Shown here one piece after another: positions 7,676 to 15,147 of a stretch of 32,552 nucleotides of DNA. The stretch covers positions 1-32,552 of IMG/VR virus record IMGVR_UViG_3300036945_000436. One strand, written 5' to 3'. Each line of letters begins with the position of its first letter. The stretch's first letter is position 1. The stretch is from a virus. A model generated the notes under the pieces. It was not told the DNA's origin, made no database searches, and saw only the letters and a program-made list of their open reading frames with translations. Both the position numbers and the translations under genes were made by a program.

Positions 7676-10514
7676 CTGGCTCGTCCAGAACAATCGGTAT
7701 CTCGATGGTGTCCACGACGTTCATACGCATCTTGGTGCCTTTGGTCAGTCTGATCTTAGACTTCTTGACGCTGTACTTGGCTTTGAGCTCTGCAAGCACC
7801 GAGTTGTAGTTGACCTGCTGGTCGGCCAGCCAAGCCTTGAACGGGGTCGGTAATAGGAACAGCACGTTTAGGTCGGTCTCGTATCGGCCGATAATGTCGG
7901 CGGTCTTTGGCTGCTGGTCTGGCACTACAAGGTCATCAATCCCATTCCCGTTCTTCTTGCTGCGTCCGTCTATGGTGGACTTGATCTGCAGGATGCGGCC
8001 CAAATTCTCGTAGGTATATGCGGTCACCAAGTCCATTGGATCGAGCGACATATCGGAGCTGGTTGTCTTGTTGGCCTTGAGGATGTTCTTGATGATGTAG
8101 TCACGCAGCACGGGGATGTCGTAGTCCAGCAGCCCTAGGTGCTTACAGATCACGGCAGCTGCTAGCGAAGTAGCCACGGCGGCTGACCAGAAGCGGTTCT
8201 CTGGGCCAAGGTCTGCGGACACGTCGATCTTGCGCTGTAGCGTCTCCAGAAGCAGTTTTGTCTCAGCTAGGTTGGCCATGACGTACTGGACAAACAGGGT
8301 GCCTGCATGGCCGTAGTTGGTCTGGATGTTGGTACTGAATGCGTCGGTCTGCTTCTTGTCGGCCTTCTCGTTAAACAGCTTGCTTGTCTCGATCTCCAGC
8401 ACCCTCTGGGCCTCTGCTTTCGGCATTGCCTTTGCCATAGCCACCTTGTCGATCAGGCTGCAGTTCGCTGATGAGATGAATAGCAAGTTCCAAGGGTCTC
8501 CACGATAGCGCTCGGTGTTGCCTGTCGAAGCAAGGCGATTGCGCTGCTGACCCCCCGTAATCTGATAGATCATGTCCGAGGCATCTTGCGGCTTGATGTT
8601 GGTAATCTCGTCCATACACACAGGCAGGCTGTGCATGACATCGGCGCGGTTCATACGGGAGTTATGGGTATCGCGCTCTTGGAGCAGCAGCTTACGTGGG
8701 TCGCCCCATACCGATAGCGCTGCGTACTGGGCATGCGTCTTACCAAAGCCGGAGTCCTTCGACCAGATGTGCAGCAGGGCCGCATTGATCGGCAGAAACT
8801 TCATCAGCACCGAGCCGAAACCGACGCAGGTGATAAACTGGTGGAGCTCAAAGCCGGGACGGTTGTAGAAGTTCACGGCATCGCGCCACCCATCGAGCGT
8901 GCCTGCGGGCTCAAAGAACTCCAGCATGCCCCGTGTTGCGGCCGATGGCGCGTTAAACTCTACGCGGTCTTCGTAGATAACCTTGTCTCCTAGGACGAAG
9001 CCCTTGAAGTCTGGGAGCCAGCCGAACTGGCGGTGTGCATCATCTGCCTGCGTTGTGATCTGCAGGTTTTTAACCATAGATTGTGTAAAGCTCATGATCG
9101 CATCTACTTCCTTGTTGATAGCTATGACGCCGTTTGTGGCGAGGACTTTGCGAAATTCTTCCTTGGACGTAACGACGTAGAGGGGCACCACAAAAGACCT
9201 TACCCCGTCCCTAGGTAGATGGTGCCGCATCTCGACAATTTCACCCTGCTCGGGGTCGTTTAGGCGGCGCACTACGTACAGATCGTGGTGCCATATAATC
9301 CGCTCAGTTATCTCCCCGTCATCGTCAATCACACGGATGAACACGCCGCCGTCCTTACCGCGGAAATATGGGGTCGGATATTCTGGGATTTCGTAGACCC
9401 TAGGCGGCTCATTTGGTTTCTCTGGGTTATCGACAACGATGGTGTTGTCCTCTGGCGACGCTTCCGTGAACTGCTGGCCTAGAACGACTGGTGACTTGAT
9501 CTTGTTCCAGTTTGGGCAGCCTTGGCAGCCGCCCGGATTGTACTCCTCGAACCGAGCGCAGAGATACGGCCCCTTGATGAGGCCGGCCTTCTGCATAGCG
9601 GCATCTTCGTCGTAGTCCGGATGCCCCATAGAAACAGCACGCACGGCCTTTGGCATATCGGTGCAGTGCTTGGCGATAGATAGCGCTGCACGCCACATAG
9701 GCTCTGACAGTTCTGCCCTGTTCTCGATGCAGTGTGCCAGCTGGGCACAGCCTTTGCCGGCTATCGTCTTCTGCATGATGTTCTTAAACGAGGCTTCACG
9801 CTTACCGATCAGGGCATCCATCATGGCGTTGCTTGTCACCGCTGGGGAATATCGCCTAGCGGGCATGCTAGTCGGCAGACTACCGGCCACGGACTCGAGC
9901 AGAGCAGCAAAGGCAAAGAACTCCACTGGGGCCGGCGCGGCCATGCCGAAGAAGGTAACGGGTTTACGATCACCGCCCTTGTGGTTATTCGTACCCGGCA
10001 CCCGTAGGACACGGGCAGCATCGGCGGTCACTGTCTCGTCAGCCTTGAACCCTTGGGCCTTGGCGAGCGCCTTGAGTTTTTCCGCCACAGGGAGCCACGC
10101 CATGAAGTCCACAGGCGCAGTAAGCGGCCAGTAAACGTGCACACCATAGCCGGAGCTGACTAGGAACGGGCGGGGCAGCCCGTTGGCTTTGACGAAGGTC
10201 TTTAGCGCCACTATGGCGGCGTATTGGTCGGGGAACTCTTTTGGCTTTCCGGTCTTGAGGTTAACCCCGCAGTCCAAGTCCATGAAGAACGCCCGCATCT
10301 GCTTGACGTTATCGGCTTCGCGGGAGCCAGCTTCTTCAAATGTACCGAGGGCGAAGTAGGCATCCAAGCCGTTTTCGTCAAAGTTCATGGCAGCGTGCTC
10401 TAGCTGCTCTATGGTGTCGTAGAACTTTTGGATGCGTCTGTTCTCGCTAATAGCAAGAACGCAGTAGGAGCCTGCAGTCCCAAGAACGGACTGCAAAAAT
10501 GTCATTGTATCCAT
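7656..10514 (-). CDS. Primase-polymerase / superfamily 3-like helicase fusion
   Basis: 952 residues from the ATG at 10514. The N-terminal ~190 residues resemble an archaeo-eukaryotic primase (Prim-Pol): a D79-L-D81 metal-binding motif, SGYGVHVYW (121-129) with His126, and RVPGTNNHKGG (171-181). A small Cys cluster lies near 319-333. The C-terminal half has an ATPase core like DUF927-type helicases: Walker A SKDSGFGKT (585-593), Walker B PVCMDEI (631-637) and a sensor SSAN (681-684). The protein probably makes primers and unwinds DNA at the phage fork. A longer frame from a TTG at 10580 would translate both arms of a 13-bp inverted repeat, so the ATG at 10514 is preferred although its Shine-Dalgarno is weak. 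It is downstream of the putative ssDNA-binding gene and upstream of the small terminal gene. Confidence 0.88.
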   Translation of the reverse strand: MDTMTFLQSVLGTAGSYCVLAISENRRIQKFYDTIEQLEHAAMNFDENGLDAYFALGTFEEAGSREADNVKQMRAFFMDLDCGVNLKTGKPKEFPDQYAAIVALKTFVKANGLPRPFLVSSGYGVHVYWPLTAPVDFMAWLPVAEKLKALAKAQGFKADETVTADAARVLRVPGTNNHKGGDRKPVTFFGMAAPAPVEFFAFAALLESVAGSLPTSMPARRYSPAVTSNAMMDALIGKREASFKNIMQKTIAGKGCAQLAHCIENRAELSEPMWRAALSIAKHCTDMPKAVRAVSMGHPDYDEDAAMQKAGLIKGPYLCARFEEYNPGGCQGCPNWNKIKSPVVLGQQFTEASPEDNTIVVDNPEKPNEPPRVYEIPEYPTPYFRGKDGGVFIRVIDDDGEITERIIWHHDLYVVRRLNDPEQGEIVEMRHHLPRDGVRSFVVPLYVVTSKEEFRKVLATNGVIAINKEVDAIMSFTQSMVKNLQITTQADDAHRQFGWLPDFKGFVLGDKVIYEDRVEFNAPSAATRGMLEFFEPAGTLDGWRDAVNFYNRPGFELHQFITCVGFGSVLMKFLPINAALLHIWSKDSGFGKTHAQYAALSVWGDPRKLLLQERDTHNSRMNRADVMHSLPVCMDEITNIKPQDASDMIYQITGGQQRNRLASTGNTERYRGDPWNLLFISSANCSLIDKVAMAKAMPKAEAQRVLEIETSKLFNEKADKKQTDAFSTNIQTNYGHAGTLFVQYVMANLAETKLLLETLQRKIDVSADLGPENRFWSAAVATSLAAAVICKHLGLLDYDIPVLRDYIIKNILKANKTTSSDMSLDPMDLVTAYTYENLGRILQIKSTIDGRSKKNGNGIDDLVVPDQQPKTADIIGRYETDLNVLFLLPTPFKAWLADQQVNYNSVLAELKAKYSVKKSKIRLTKGTKMRMNVVDTIEIPIVLDEPDGEEGK

Positions 10515-10537
10515 TGCCGCCACTCTATCTGTTGAAA

Positions 10538-10579
10538 TGCCGCGACGAGGTGAGGTTATTTTTATCCCTCGTCGCGGCA
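10538..10579. repeat. 13-bp inverted repeat upstream of the primase gene
   Basis: Arms 10538-10550 and 10567-10579 are perfect reverse complements (TGCCGCGACGAGG) around a 16-nt AT-rich loop. It lies between the preceding stop (10593) and the primase ATG (10514). The T-run after the stem is short on the minus strand, so it could be a weak terminator or an mRNA stem that sets the primase level. Confidence 0.8.
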
Positions 10580-10592
10580 AGCCTGTTAAGGA

Positions 10593-11498
10593 TTACTCGT
10601 CGTCCCACTGCGAGACAAGAGCCGAGATGTCGGCCTTGGGGCCATCGGCAGGCTTAGCGGCCTTTTTGGTTTCAACTTTCTTCGGTTCTACAACCTCGTC
10701 CTCGTCGTCGAGGATGATCTTTTCCTTGGCCGGATTGTAGTTCTTGGTTCCGGCCTCAGAGTCCTTCTTCTTAACACCATCAGTCTGTGCGACAGTCATG
10801 GTGATAGCCTTGGTAGCATCTTCGCTGTCTTTGGCTACCACTGCAACTTGTAGTTCTTCCTCGGTCAAAGGACGCACGGGTTTGAAGTACAGTTTCGGAG
10901 TCTCCGAATTTTCGTCCATCGACATCTGGGTCATCACTGCGATGATAGGCGTGTCGTGCGCATCAAGGAACTTAGCATATGCCTGCATAGGCATCTTACC
11001 GTTCTTGCCGTCACCGAACAGCGACGTGGCCGGCAGCTGCATCTGATACACTTCATCAGGCTTGCCTTCTAGCGTGATTGCCAGACGCTGATTGAAGCGG
11101 CAGGCACGGCTATCGCCTTGTCCCGAACCTTTTACGTTCATGGGGCAGTCAGCGCAACGCGCGGCTTTCTTCTGATCCGCAGGGACTTCTGCCGCTGGCG
11201 CACGTGTATCGGATGACCAGCATGTCGGTGCCGAGGTGTTGTTCGGATCGTAGGTGCCCTCGTAGTAGGTGCGCGAGATCGGCGCAGCGTTAACCACCAC
11301 GACGTTCAGGTGGTCTTCCTTGGACACGGAGACCTGCTCACCATCAACAAAAAGGCGGAACCGGCCACCCTTGATCGAGATACGCTTACCAGCGGAACCG
11401 GGCCCACCAGCGAGCATCTTGTTCATATCGCGCAGCGACTTGAAGAGATCGCTGTTCACCAGCGGGTTGCCTTTGCCAAAAAGTGTCATTTCACTCAT
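10593..11498 (-). CDS. Putative single-stranded DNA-binding / replication accessory protein
   Basis: 301 residues, with a strong Shine-Dalgarno (AAGGAG, 6 nt before the ATG). A central Cys cluster (CADCPMN...ACRF, about residues 115-135) and the KLYFKPVRPLT stretch match a protein I recall next to phage primases and helicases, usually of unannotated function. The C-terminal quarter is low-complexity, rich in Lys, Glu and Asp, and ends in an acidic tail (SALVSQWDDE) like those ssDNA-binding proteins use to recruit partners. Its place directly before the primase-helicase supports a replication role. The ssDNA-binding call rests on tail, composition and context rather than on a visible OB-fold motif. 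Confidence 0.6.
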   Translation of the reverse strand: MSEMTLFGKGNPLVNSDLFKSLRDMNKMLAGGPGSAGKRISIKGGRFRLFVDGEQVSVSKEDHLNVVVVNAAPISRTYYEGTYDPNNTSAPTCWSSDTRAPAAEVPADQKKAARCADCPMNVKGSGQGDSRACRFNQRLAITLEGKPDEVYQMQLPATSLFGDGKNGKMPMQAYAKFLDAHDTPIIAVMTQMSMDENSETPKLYFKPVRPLTEEELQVAVVAKDSEDATKAITMTVAQTDGVKKKDSEAGTKNYNPAKEKIILDDEDEVVEPKKVETKKAAKPADGPKADISALVSQWDDE

Positions 11499-11508
11499 GT
11501 TGTTCTCC

Positions 11509-11739
11509 TTAGTTATCGGTTTCGTTGTCGAAGTCCATTTCCAACTGCGCCGATTTCTTCGGCGCGTTGACTAGTGCGTCTGCCAGCTTAGGCAGGTCGA
11601 ACCTGTAGGTGTTACCCACCTTCAGATAGGTGTCTCTCGGTACCGTGCCGTTGCGAAGCCATGTACGCACGGTTGCTACCGATACGACAAAATGCTCCGC
11701 GACGCCTTCGATAGTAACAAAAGGTTTGTCGGTCATCAT
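11509..11739 (-). CDS. Small helix-turn-helix protein (excisionase / MerR-like)
   Basis: 76 residues. The fold reads as a MerR/excisionase-type winged helix: VEGVAEHF-like helix, VSVATVRTWLRNG recognition helix (about 20-32), then a wing (YRFDLPKLADAL). The ATG at 11739 overlaps the stop of the upstream gene (ATGA), and a second in-frame ATG follows at once. It could be an excisionase, a small repressor or a replication-control protein. No integrase is seen in this window, so an excisionase role is unsupported. It is one of three HTH candidates here that might bind the dispersed palindrome. Confidence 0.75.
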   Translation of the reverse strand: MMTDKPFVTIEGVAEHFVVSVATVRTWLRNGTVPRDTYLKVGNTYRFDLPKLADALVNAPKKSAQLEMDFDNETDN

Positions 11740-12149
11740 TTCTTCCTTACAGTGATGACGTACTCGCTGTCGACGTTTAGGCCGGGTGGAAGTACATCGG
11801 GGTTTTCCTCTAGGAACTGCTTCATCACAGTTTGGTTGAGGCGCTTCTCGTAGAACTGGGGGACTTCGTGTTCCAAGATAAACCTGTTCATCGAGTCCCA
11901 GTCATTTGTCCAGTAGCGCGTCTTGATCGTGCGATAGAATGTTCCCTCGGAGGTACGAACGCTGTCGATGTTCTGCGACTTGCAGTAGTCGAGCAGCTCC
12001 GATTTGAGAGCGTTGATTTGTGCCTCTAGGGCGCTATCCTGCTCGTCAAACTCGGCTTTCAGTTCAGCCCGCTTGTTGCGGATTTTGATGTAGGTTCTGG
12101 TCAGCATGTCCGGCGTAGGGCCTACATCGGCCTCAGTTTCAGTAGTCAT
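11736..12149 (-). CDS. Conserved phage protein with N-terminal coiled coil, unknown
   Basis: 137 residues, with a strong Shine-Dalgarno (AAGGAG). Residues 15-55 form a likely coiled coil (IKIRNKRAELKAEFDEQDSA), followed by a compact domain with a conserved-looking SVRTSEGTFYRT stretch. The size and layout recall small phage proteins beside recombination or replication genes (Gam-like proteins have a similar long helix), but I cannot assign a family. It is the first gene after the promoter at 12179-12207, so it heads the transcript that continues into the HTH, ssDNA-binding and primase genes. Confidence 0.75.
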   Translation of the reverse strand: MTTETEADVGPTPDMLTRTYIKIRNKRAELKAEFDEQDSALEAQINALKSELLDYCKSQNIDSVRTSEGTFYRTIKTRYWTNDWDSMNRFILEHEVPQFYEKRLNQTVMKQFLEENPDVLPPGLNVDSEYVITVRKK

Positions 12150-12178
12150 AGTGGTTCTCCTTCACTATCAAGAATTGA

Positions 12179-12207
12179 TATATAGTAGTATCTAATGCAC
12201 TAGTCAA
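12179..12207 (-). promoter_or_regulatory. Sigma-70 promoter for the primase operon
   Basis: On the minus strand: -35 TTGACT (12207-12202), 17-bp spacer, -10 TATATA (12184-12179), with a predicted start near 12172, about 23 nt before the ATG at 12149. The -35 box overlaps the last codons and stop of the helicase gene. Confidence 0.8.
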
Positions 12208-13735
12208 GTAACTCTTTATAAAGATCGACGACCCTAATATGCACGTCTATCTTCTCGTCGAGCATCCTGTAAACCCGACGCTCTACACCCGATCCCTGTA
12301 ACTGGACAACTGTACACTTGTTTACCTGCCCCTTGCGGTGCACCCGCGCGTTAGCCTGCGCATAGGTTTCGAGTGATGATGTTGGCGCCCACCAGACGAC
12401 TGTATCCGCCGCAGTGAGTGTGACGCCGTGCGCAGCGGCCTGTGGTTGGATAACCAATACCCGTGGGTTGGGCTGCTGCTGAAACTGTTTGAATATCTCG
12501 GTTCTGGTGCCAGCATTCACATCGCCGTTGATGACGGCATTTGTGATGCCATCCTTGGTCAGCTGCGCGGTCAGCATGTTGATGACGTGCTTGAAAGGCA
12601 CGAAGACCAGCACCTTGTGAGAGGTTTCGGCGATGACTTCCTTGAGGACATTGTAGCGGTTGTTGATGTCGAACTGGACGGTGTCGCCTGACTCGGTGTA
12701 ACTTGCACCGGCCGATATTTGCAGGAGTTTGCCCATCATCACAGCGGCGTTTACTGCCGTGATTTGCTCGCCAGCGACTTCCATAACCATCTGCTTCTTT
12801 AGGCGGTTGTAGTATAGGTCTTGCTGCTTGGTCAGTTCCACATCCCGCTTAACGTATGTCATGTCAGGCAAGTCGAGGCATTCTTCCTTGGTGAACCGTA
12901 TCGCCGGCTGCAGTGCACGGTGCACAATGTACTCGGAGTTTTCTTTGGGCTTCCAGCGGTACTGCGATAACTTAATCATAACCATGTCTTTCCAAGCGGC
13001 AGCGAACCTAGGCACACCCATTGGGTTGACGAGCTTGGCCAAGCCGTAGGCGTCCTCGGGCCCCTGCGCCGCAGGTGTACCCGTCATCATCCACAGCCAA
13101 GTGTCTGGCCCTACCAGTGAGTTGAGCACCTTCCAGCGCTTGCTCTGGGCGTTCTTGTAGTGGCTCGCCTCGTCCACAATGATGAGGTCGTAGCCTGCCG
13201 CAGCTATATCATCTTTTACGATCTCAACGCCGTCGTAGTTGATGATAAGGAAGTCAGCCTTACCCGCTATGATCTTCTTACGCTTGGCTGCTGTGCCGTA
13301 GGCGATGTCGACTGTCCGGTGCATGGCAAACGAGAACAAGTCCGCGCGCCATGCGCTGTCCATAATCGAGAGCGGGCAGATGACAAGAACACGTTTGACG
13401 ATGCCCTGCTTCATCAGGAAGTCCGCGGCCCAGATTGCGCTGGCCGTCTTGCCAGTGCCCGCTTCGTTGAAGCAGAATGCCCTGCGGTTCATAGTCAGAA
13501 AGGCTGCCGTAGTGCGCTGATGCGACATCGGGGTAAATTTACCCGTCCAGTTGTAACGGTTCTCGATGGGCGACGGCACGTTGATATTGAGCCCGCGAAG
13601 TGTGTGTGCCTCGTTCACACCCCAGTGTACAACAACCTCGTGCTCGTTAACTGCTTTGCTTTTTGGGATGATCGTAGTGACTTGTTTTGGATTGCGTAGC
13701 CGTAACAGCAACGCCTTATTGTCGATGATCTGCAT
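12200..13735 (-). CDS. SNF2-family (superfamily 2) DNA helicase/translocase
   Basis: 511 residues. Motifs in order: Walker A NEAGTGKTAS (90-99), Walker B/DEAH-like box IIVDEAS (185-191), TGTPAAQ (218-224), and a C-terminal helicase motif VI of the form ARVHRKGQ. Spacing and the RxHRxGQ form are typical of SNF2-type ATPases found in phage replication modules, where they translocate on DNA, probably to remodel forks or support recombination. Length is normal for a single-chain SF2 core with no extra domain. The Shine-Dalgarno is AGGAGA. An exact dispersed palindrome sits 15 nt before the ATG. Confidence 0.93.
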   Translation of the reverse strand: MQIIDNKALLLRLRNPKQVTTIIPKSKAVNEHEVVVHWGVNEAHTLRGLNINVPSPIENRYNWTGKFTPMSHQRTTAAFLTMNRRAFCFNEAGTGKTASAIWAADFLMKQGIVKRVLVICPLSIMDSAWRADLFSFAMHRTVDIAYGTAAKRKKIIAGKADFLIINYDGVEIVKDDIAAAGYDLIIVDEASHYKNAQSKRWKVLNSLVGPDTWLWMMTGTPAAQGPEDAYGLAKLVNPMGVPRFAAAWKDMVMIKLSQYRWKPKENSEYIVHRALQPAIRFTKEECLDLPDMTYVKRDVELTKQQDLYYNRLKKQMVMEVAGEQITAVNAAVMMGKLLQISAGASYTESGDTVQFDINNRYNVLKEVIAETSHKVLVFVPFKHVINMLTAQLTKDGITNAVINGDVNAGTRTEIFKQFQQQPNPRVLVIQPQAAAHGVTLTAADTVVWWAPTSSLETYAQANARVHRKGQVNKCTVVQLQGSGVERRVYRMLDEKIDVHIRVVDLYKELLD

Positions 13736-13750
13736 GTTGTTCTCCTAGAT

Positions 13751-13768
13751 GTTAGGGTTTGCCCTAAC
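13751..13768. promoter_or_regulatory. Dispersed palindrome copy 2 (exact)
   Basis: GTTAGG-GTTTGC-CCTAAC, 15 nt upstream of the helicase ATG. On the minus strand its GTTAGG half supplies the TAG stop (13766-13764) of the preceding gene. Confidence 0.95.
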
Positions 13769-14021
13769 GTTTTTTCTCGCCGGGCTTATGACCGTTCCGG
13801 CTGCGGTTCTTCGAGGGGCTTTCCAGCTTGTAGCCGTCGGCATTGGTGCCGCCCTTGGCCAGCGCCTTCTTGTGGCTCACATCCTTGCCAGTGCGATCCA
13901 CACCCTTCTTGTCCAAAGCGCGACGTGCCCGCTGCCGCTCCATGCGATCTGGGTGCTCGCCGCGCTCTTTCTGTTTTTGGTACTCGTGTTTGTACGGTCT
14001 AGGAGACTTCGTATATGGCAT
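13764..14021 (-). CDS. Small basic HNH-like protein
   Basis: 85 residues, strongly basic. The C-terminal half, DVSHKKALAKGGTNADGYKL then SPSKNRSRNGHKP, has the His...Asn...(N/H) order of a short HNH (beta-beta-alpha-metal) fold, a form often seen in small phage proteins. It may be a nicking or terminase-associated nuclease, or only a nucleic-acid-binding relic; the leading H of the usual HH pair is not seen. Tandem stop codons of the upstream gene lie just before its ATG. Its own stop codon comes from the palindrome at 13751. Confidence 0.7.
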   Translation of the reverse strand: MPYTKSPRPYKHEYQKQKERGEHPDRMERQRARRALDKKGVDRTGKDVSHKKALAKGGTNADGYKLESPSKNRSRNGHKPGEKKR

Positions 14022-14026
14022 GGTTA

Positions 14027-14692
14027 TTAACCCCCGTTATGGGCACACTCTACCACAGGGCAGTACTTTCGGCATAGCCCCGATGGTCTTGGGTTCCACA
14101 CATTTGTCTCATGCGCCTTTTCCAAGGCGGCGTACTTCGTAACCCACGGCTTCCACAGGACACCCTCGTCAGTGACGGAGTAGTCCTGCTTCACGATCTC
14201 GTTGGCGATGGTAAACAGCAGCGCACCCTTAACCTTCTTCACCTGTGGAAAATGCTTGAACACCGATAGTGCCATCAGCGTTAGCTGCCCCACGTCGGCA
14301 TACTTCGCGCTCTTGCCAGTCTTGTAGTCCACTACACGTGCGGTATCACGGTGGATATTCAGAAGGTCAACAATGCCACGGAACCACACGTTCTTGGCGA
14401 AGAAGTCGCACGGTTCAAGATCAGCGGTTAGGCCCATCTTGAGTTCGCAGTGCTTCTCCCCCGGCATGGCAGCGAGCTTCTCCATAGCGGCCTGCATGAA
14501 CGAGAACTGCGGCGGCAGTGGCTTACCGTCACGAATATATTCTTCACATGCCTTGTGAAACTCGGTGCCATATCTGGTTGCATCGGTCTCTTGGAACGGG
14601 AACTCTTTGAGCACGTTCACGTGATAATACTGTTTCGGACACGTCTCAAAAGCCTTCATCCTACTAAAAGACCATGCACCTGCGCTGCTCAT
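14027..14692 (-). CDS. Cas4/RecB-like PD-(D/E)XK exonuclease with Fe-S cysteines
   Basis: 221 residues. Nuclease motifs: H46 in GTEFHKACEEY, D109 in RGIVDL, D122-x-K124 in VVDYKTGK, and Q136 in QLTLMAL. Four cysteines (C18, then C207, C211, C216) are placed as in Cas4/AddB-type nucleases that bind a 4Fe-4S cluster. It probably resects DNA ends during phage replication or recombination. There is no CRISPR array or other cas gene here, so it is a phage nuclease rather than part of a CRISPR system. The ATG overlaps the stop of the HNH gene (ATGA), with only a weak Shine-Dalgarno, so translation is probably coupled. Confidence 0.9.
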   Translation of the reverse strand: MSSAGAWSFSRMKAFETCPKQYYHVNVLKEFPFQETDATRYGTEFHKACEEYIRDGKPLPPQFSFMQAAMEKLAAMPGEKHCELKMGLTADLEPCDFFAKNVWFRGIVDLLNIHRDTARVVDYKTGKSAKYADVGQLTLMALSVFKHFPQVKKVKGALLFTIANEIVKQDYSVTDEGVLWKPWVTKYAALEKAHETNVWNPRPSGLCRKYCPVVECAHNGG

Positions 14693-15147
14693 AGTGTAGT
14701 ACGCCCTTTATATATGTCACATACGCGCTGTTCGGATATACCGTACACTGCGGCCAATTCCCGACCTCGTTCTCCAGACGCTCTCCGTGCACGGATTTCA
14801 GTAACCACCTCTGGGGTGAGCACTTGCGTACCCCCCCGACACTTTTGTGCCATATCCCTAGCATTGTCTTGCATGGTGCCCCACCGTAAGTTGTCCACAT
14901 GGTTATTATGTGGGTTATCATCAATGTGCATAGCCACACCAAGTAGTGGTCTATCCCCCTTAAACGCAGACAGTACCAAGTGGGATACAGGGAAATCTAC
15001 CCGCGGGTTAGTAGACAACCTAACTACAGCTCTCCAGCCAGTACGCATTGGGGTTAATACCTTATGCGTTTTAGCGTTACGTACAGTACCCACCGAGGAT
15101 ACTTCATAAGCGTACCCCGGTATAGCCCGCCACTCTAGCTCAAGCAT
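14689..15147 (-). CDS. HNH homing endonuclease (NUMOD4-HNH type)
   Basis: 152 residues from the ATG at 15147, with GGAG six to seven bases upstream inside the polymerase 3' end. The N-terminus WRAIPGYAYEVSSVGTVRN is a NUMOD4 motif. The HNH core follows (HLVLSAF, then AMHIDDNPHNNHVDNLRWGT, about 73-91). The C-terminal LAAVYGISEQRVCDIYKGRT is a helix-turn-helix DNA-binding part. Free-standing enzymes of this type cut alleles that lack them and spread by repair. It sits exactly between the polymerase and Cas4-like genes, overlapping the first by 8 bp and the second by 4 bp, which suggests clean insertion into the operon. A longer frame to 15294 has no support. Confidence 0.9.
   Translation of the reverse strand: MLELEWRAIPGYAYEVSSVGTVRNAKTHKVLTPMRTGWRAVVRLSTNPRVDFPVSHLVLSAFKGDRPLLGVAMHIDDNPHNNHVDNLRWGTMQDNARDMAQKCRGGTQVLTPEVVTEIRARRASGERGRELAAVYGISEQRVCDIYKGRTTL

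Noticed and set aside
9661-10134. 157-residue plus-strand frame over the primase gene
   Set aside because: Antisense to the Prim-Pol domain, low complexity (Ala/Ser), no ribosome binding site.
13160-13699. 179-residue plus-strand frame over the helicase gene
   Set aside because: Antisense to the SNF2 helicase motifs.
14450-15109. 219-residue plus-strand frame over the HNH and Cas4-like genes
   Set aside because: Opposite two genes with clear domains; no motif of its own.
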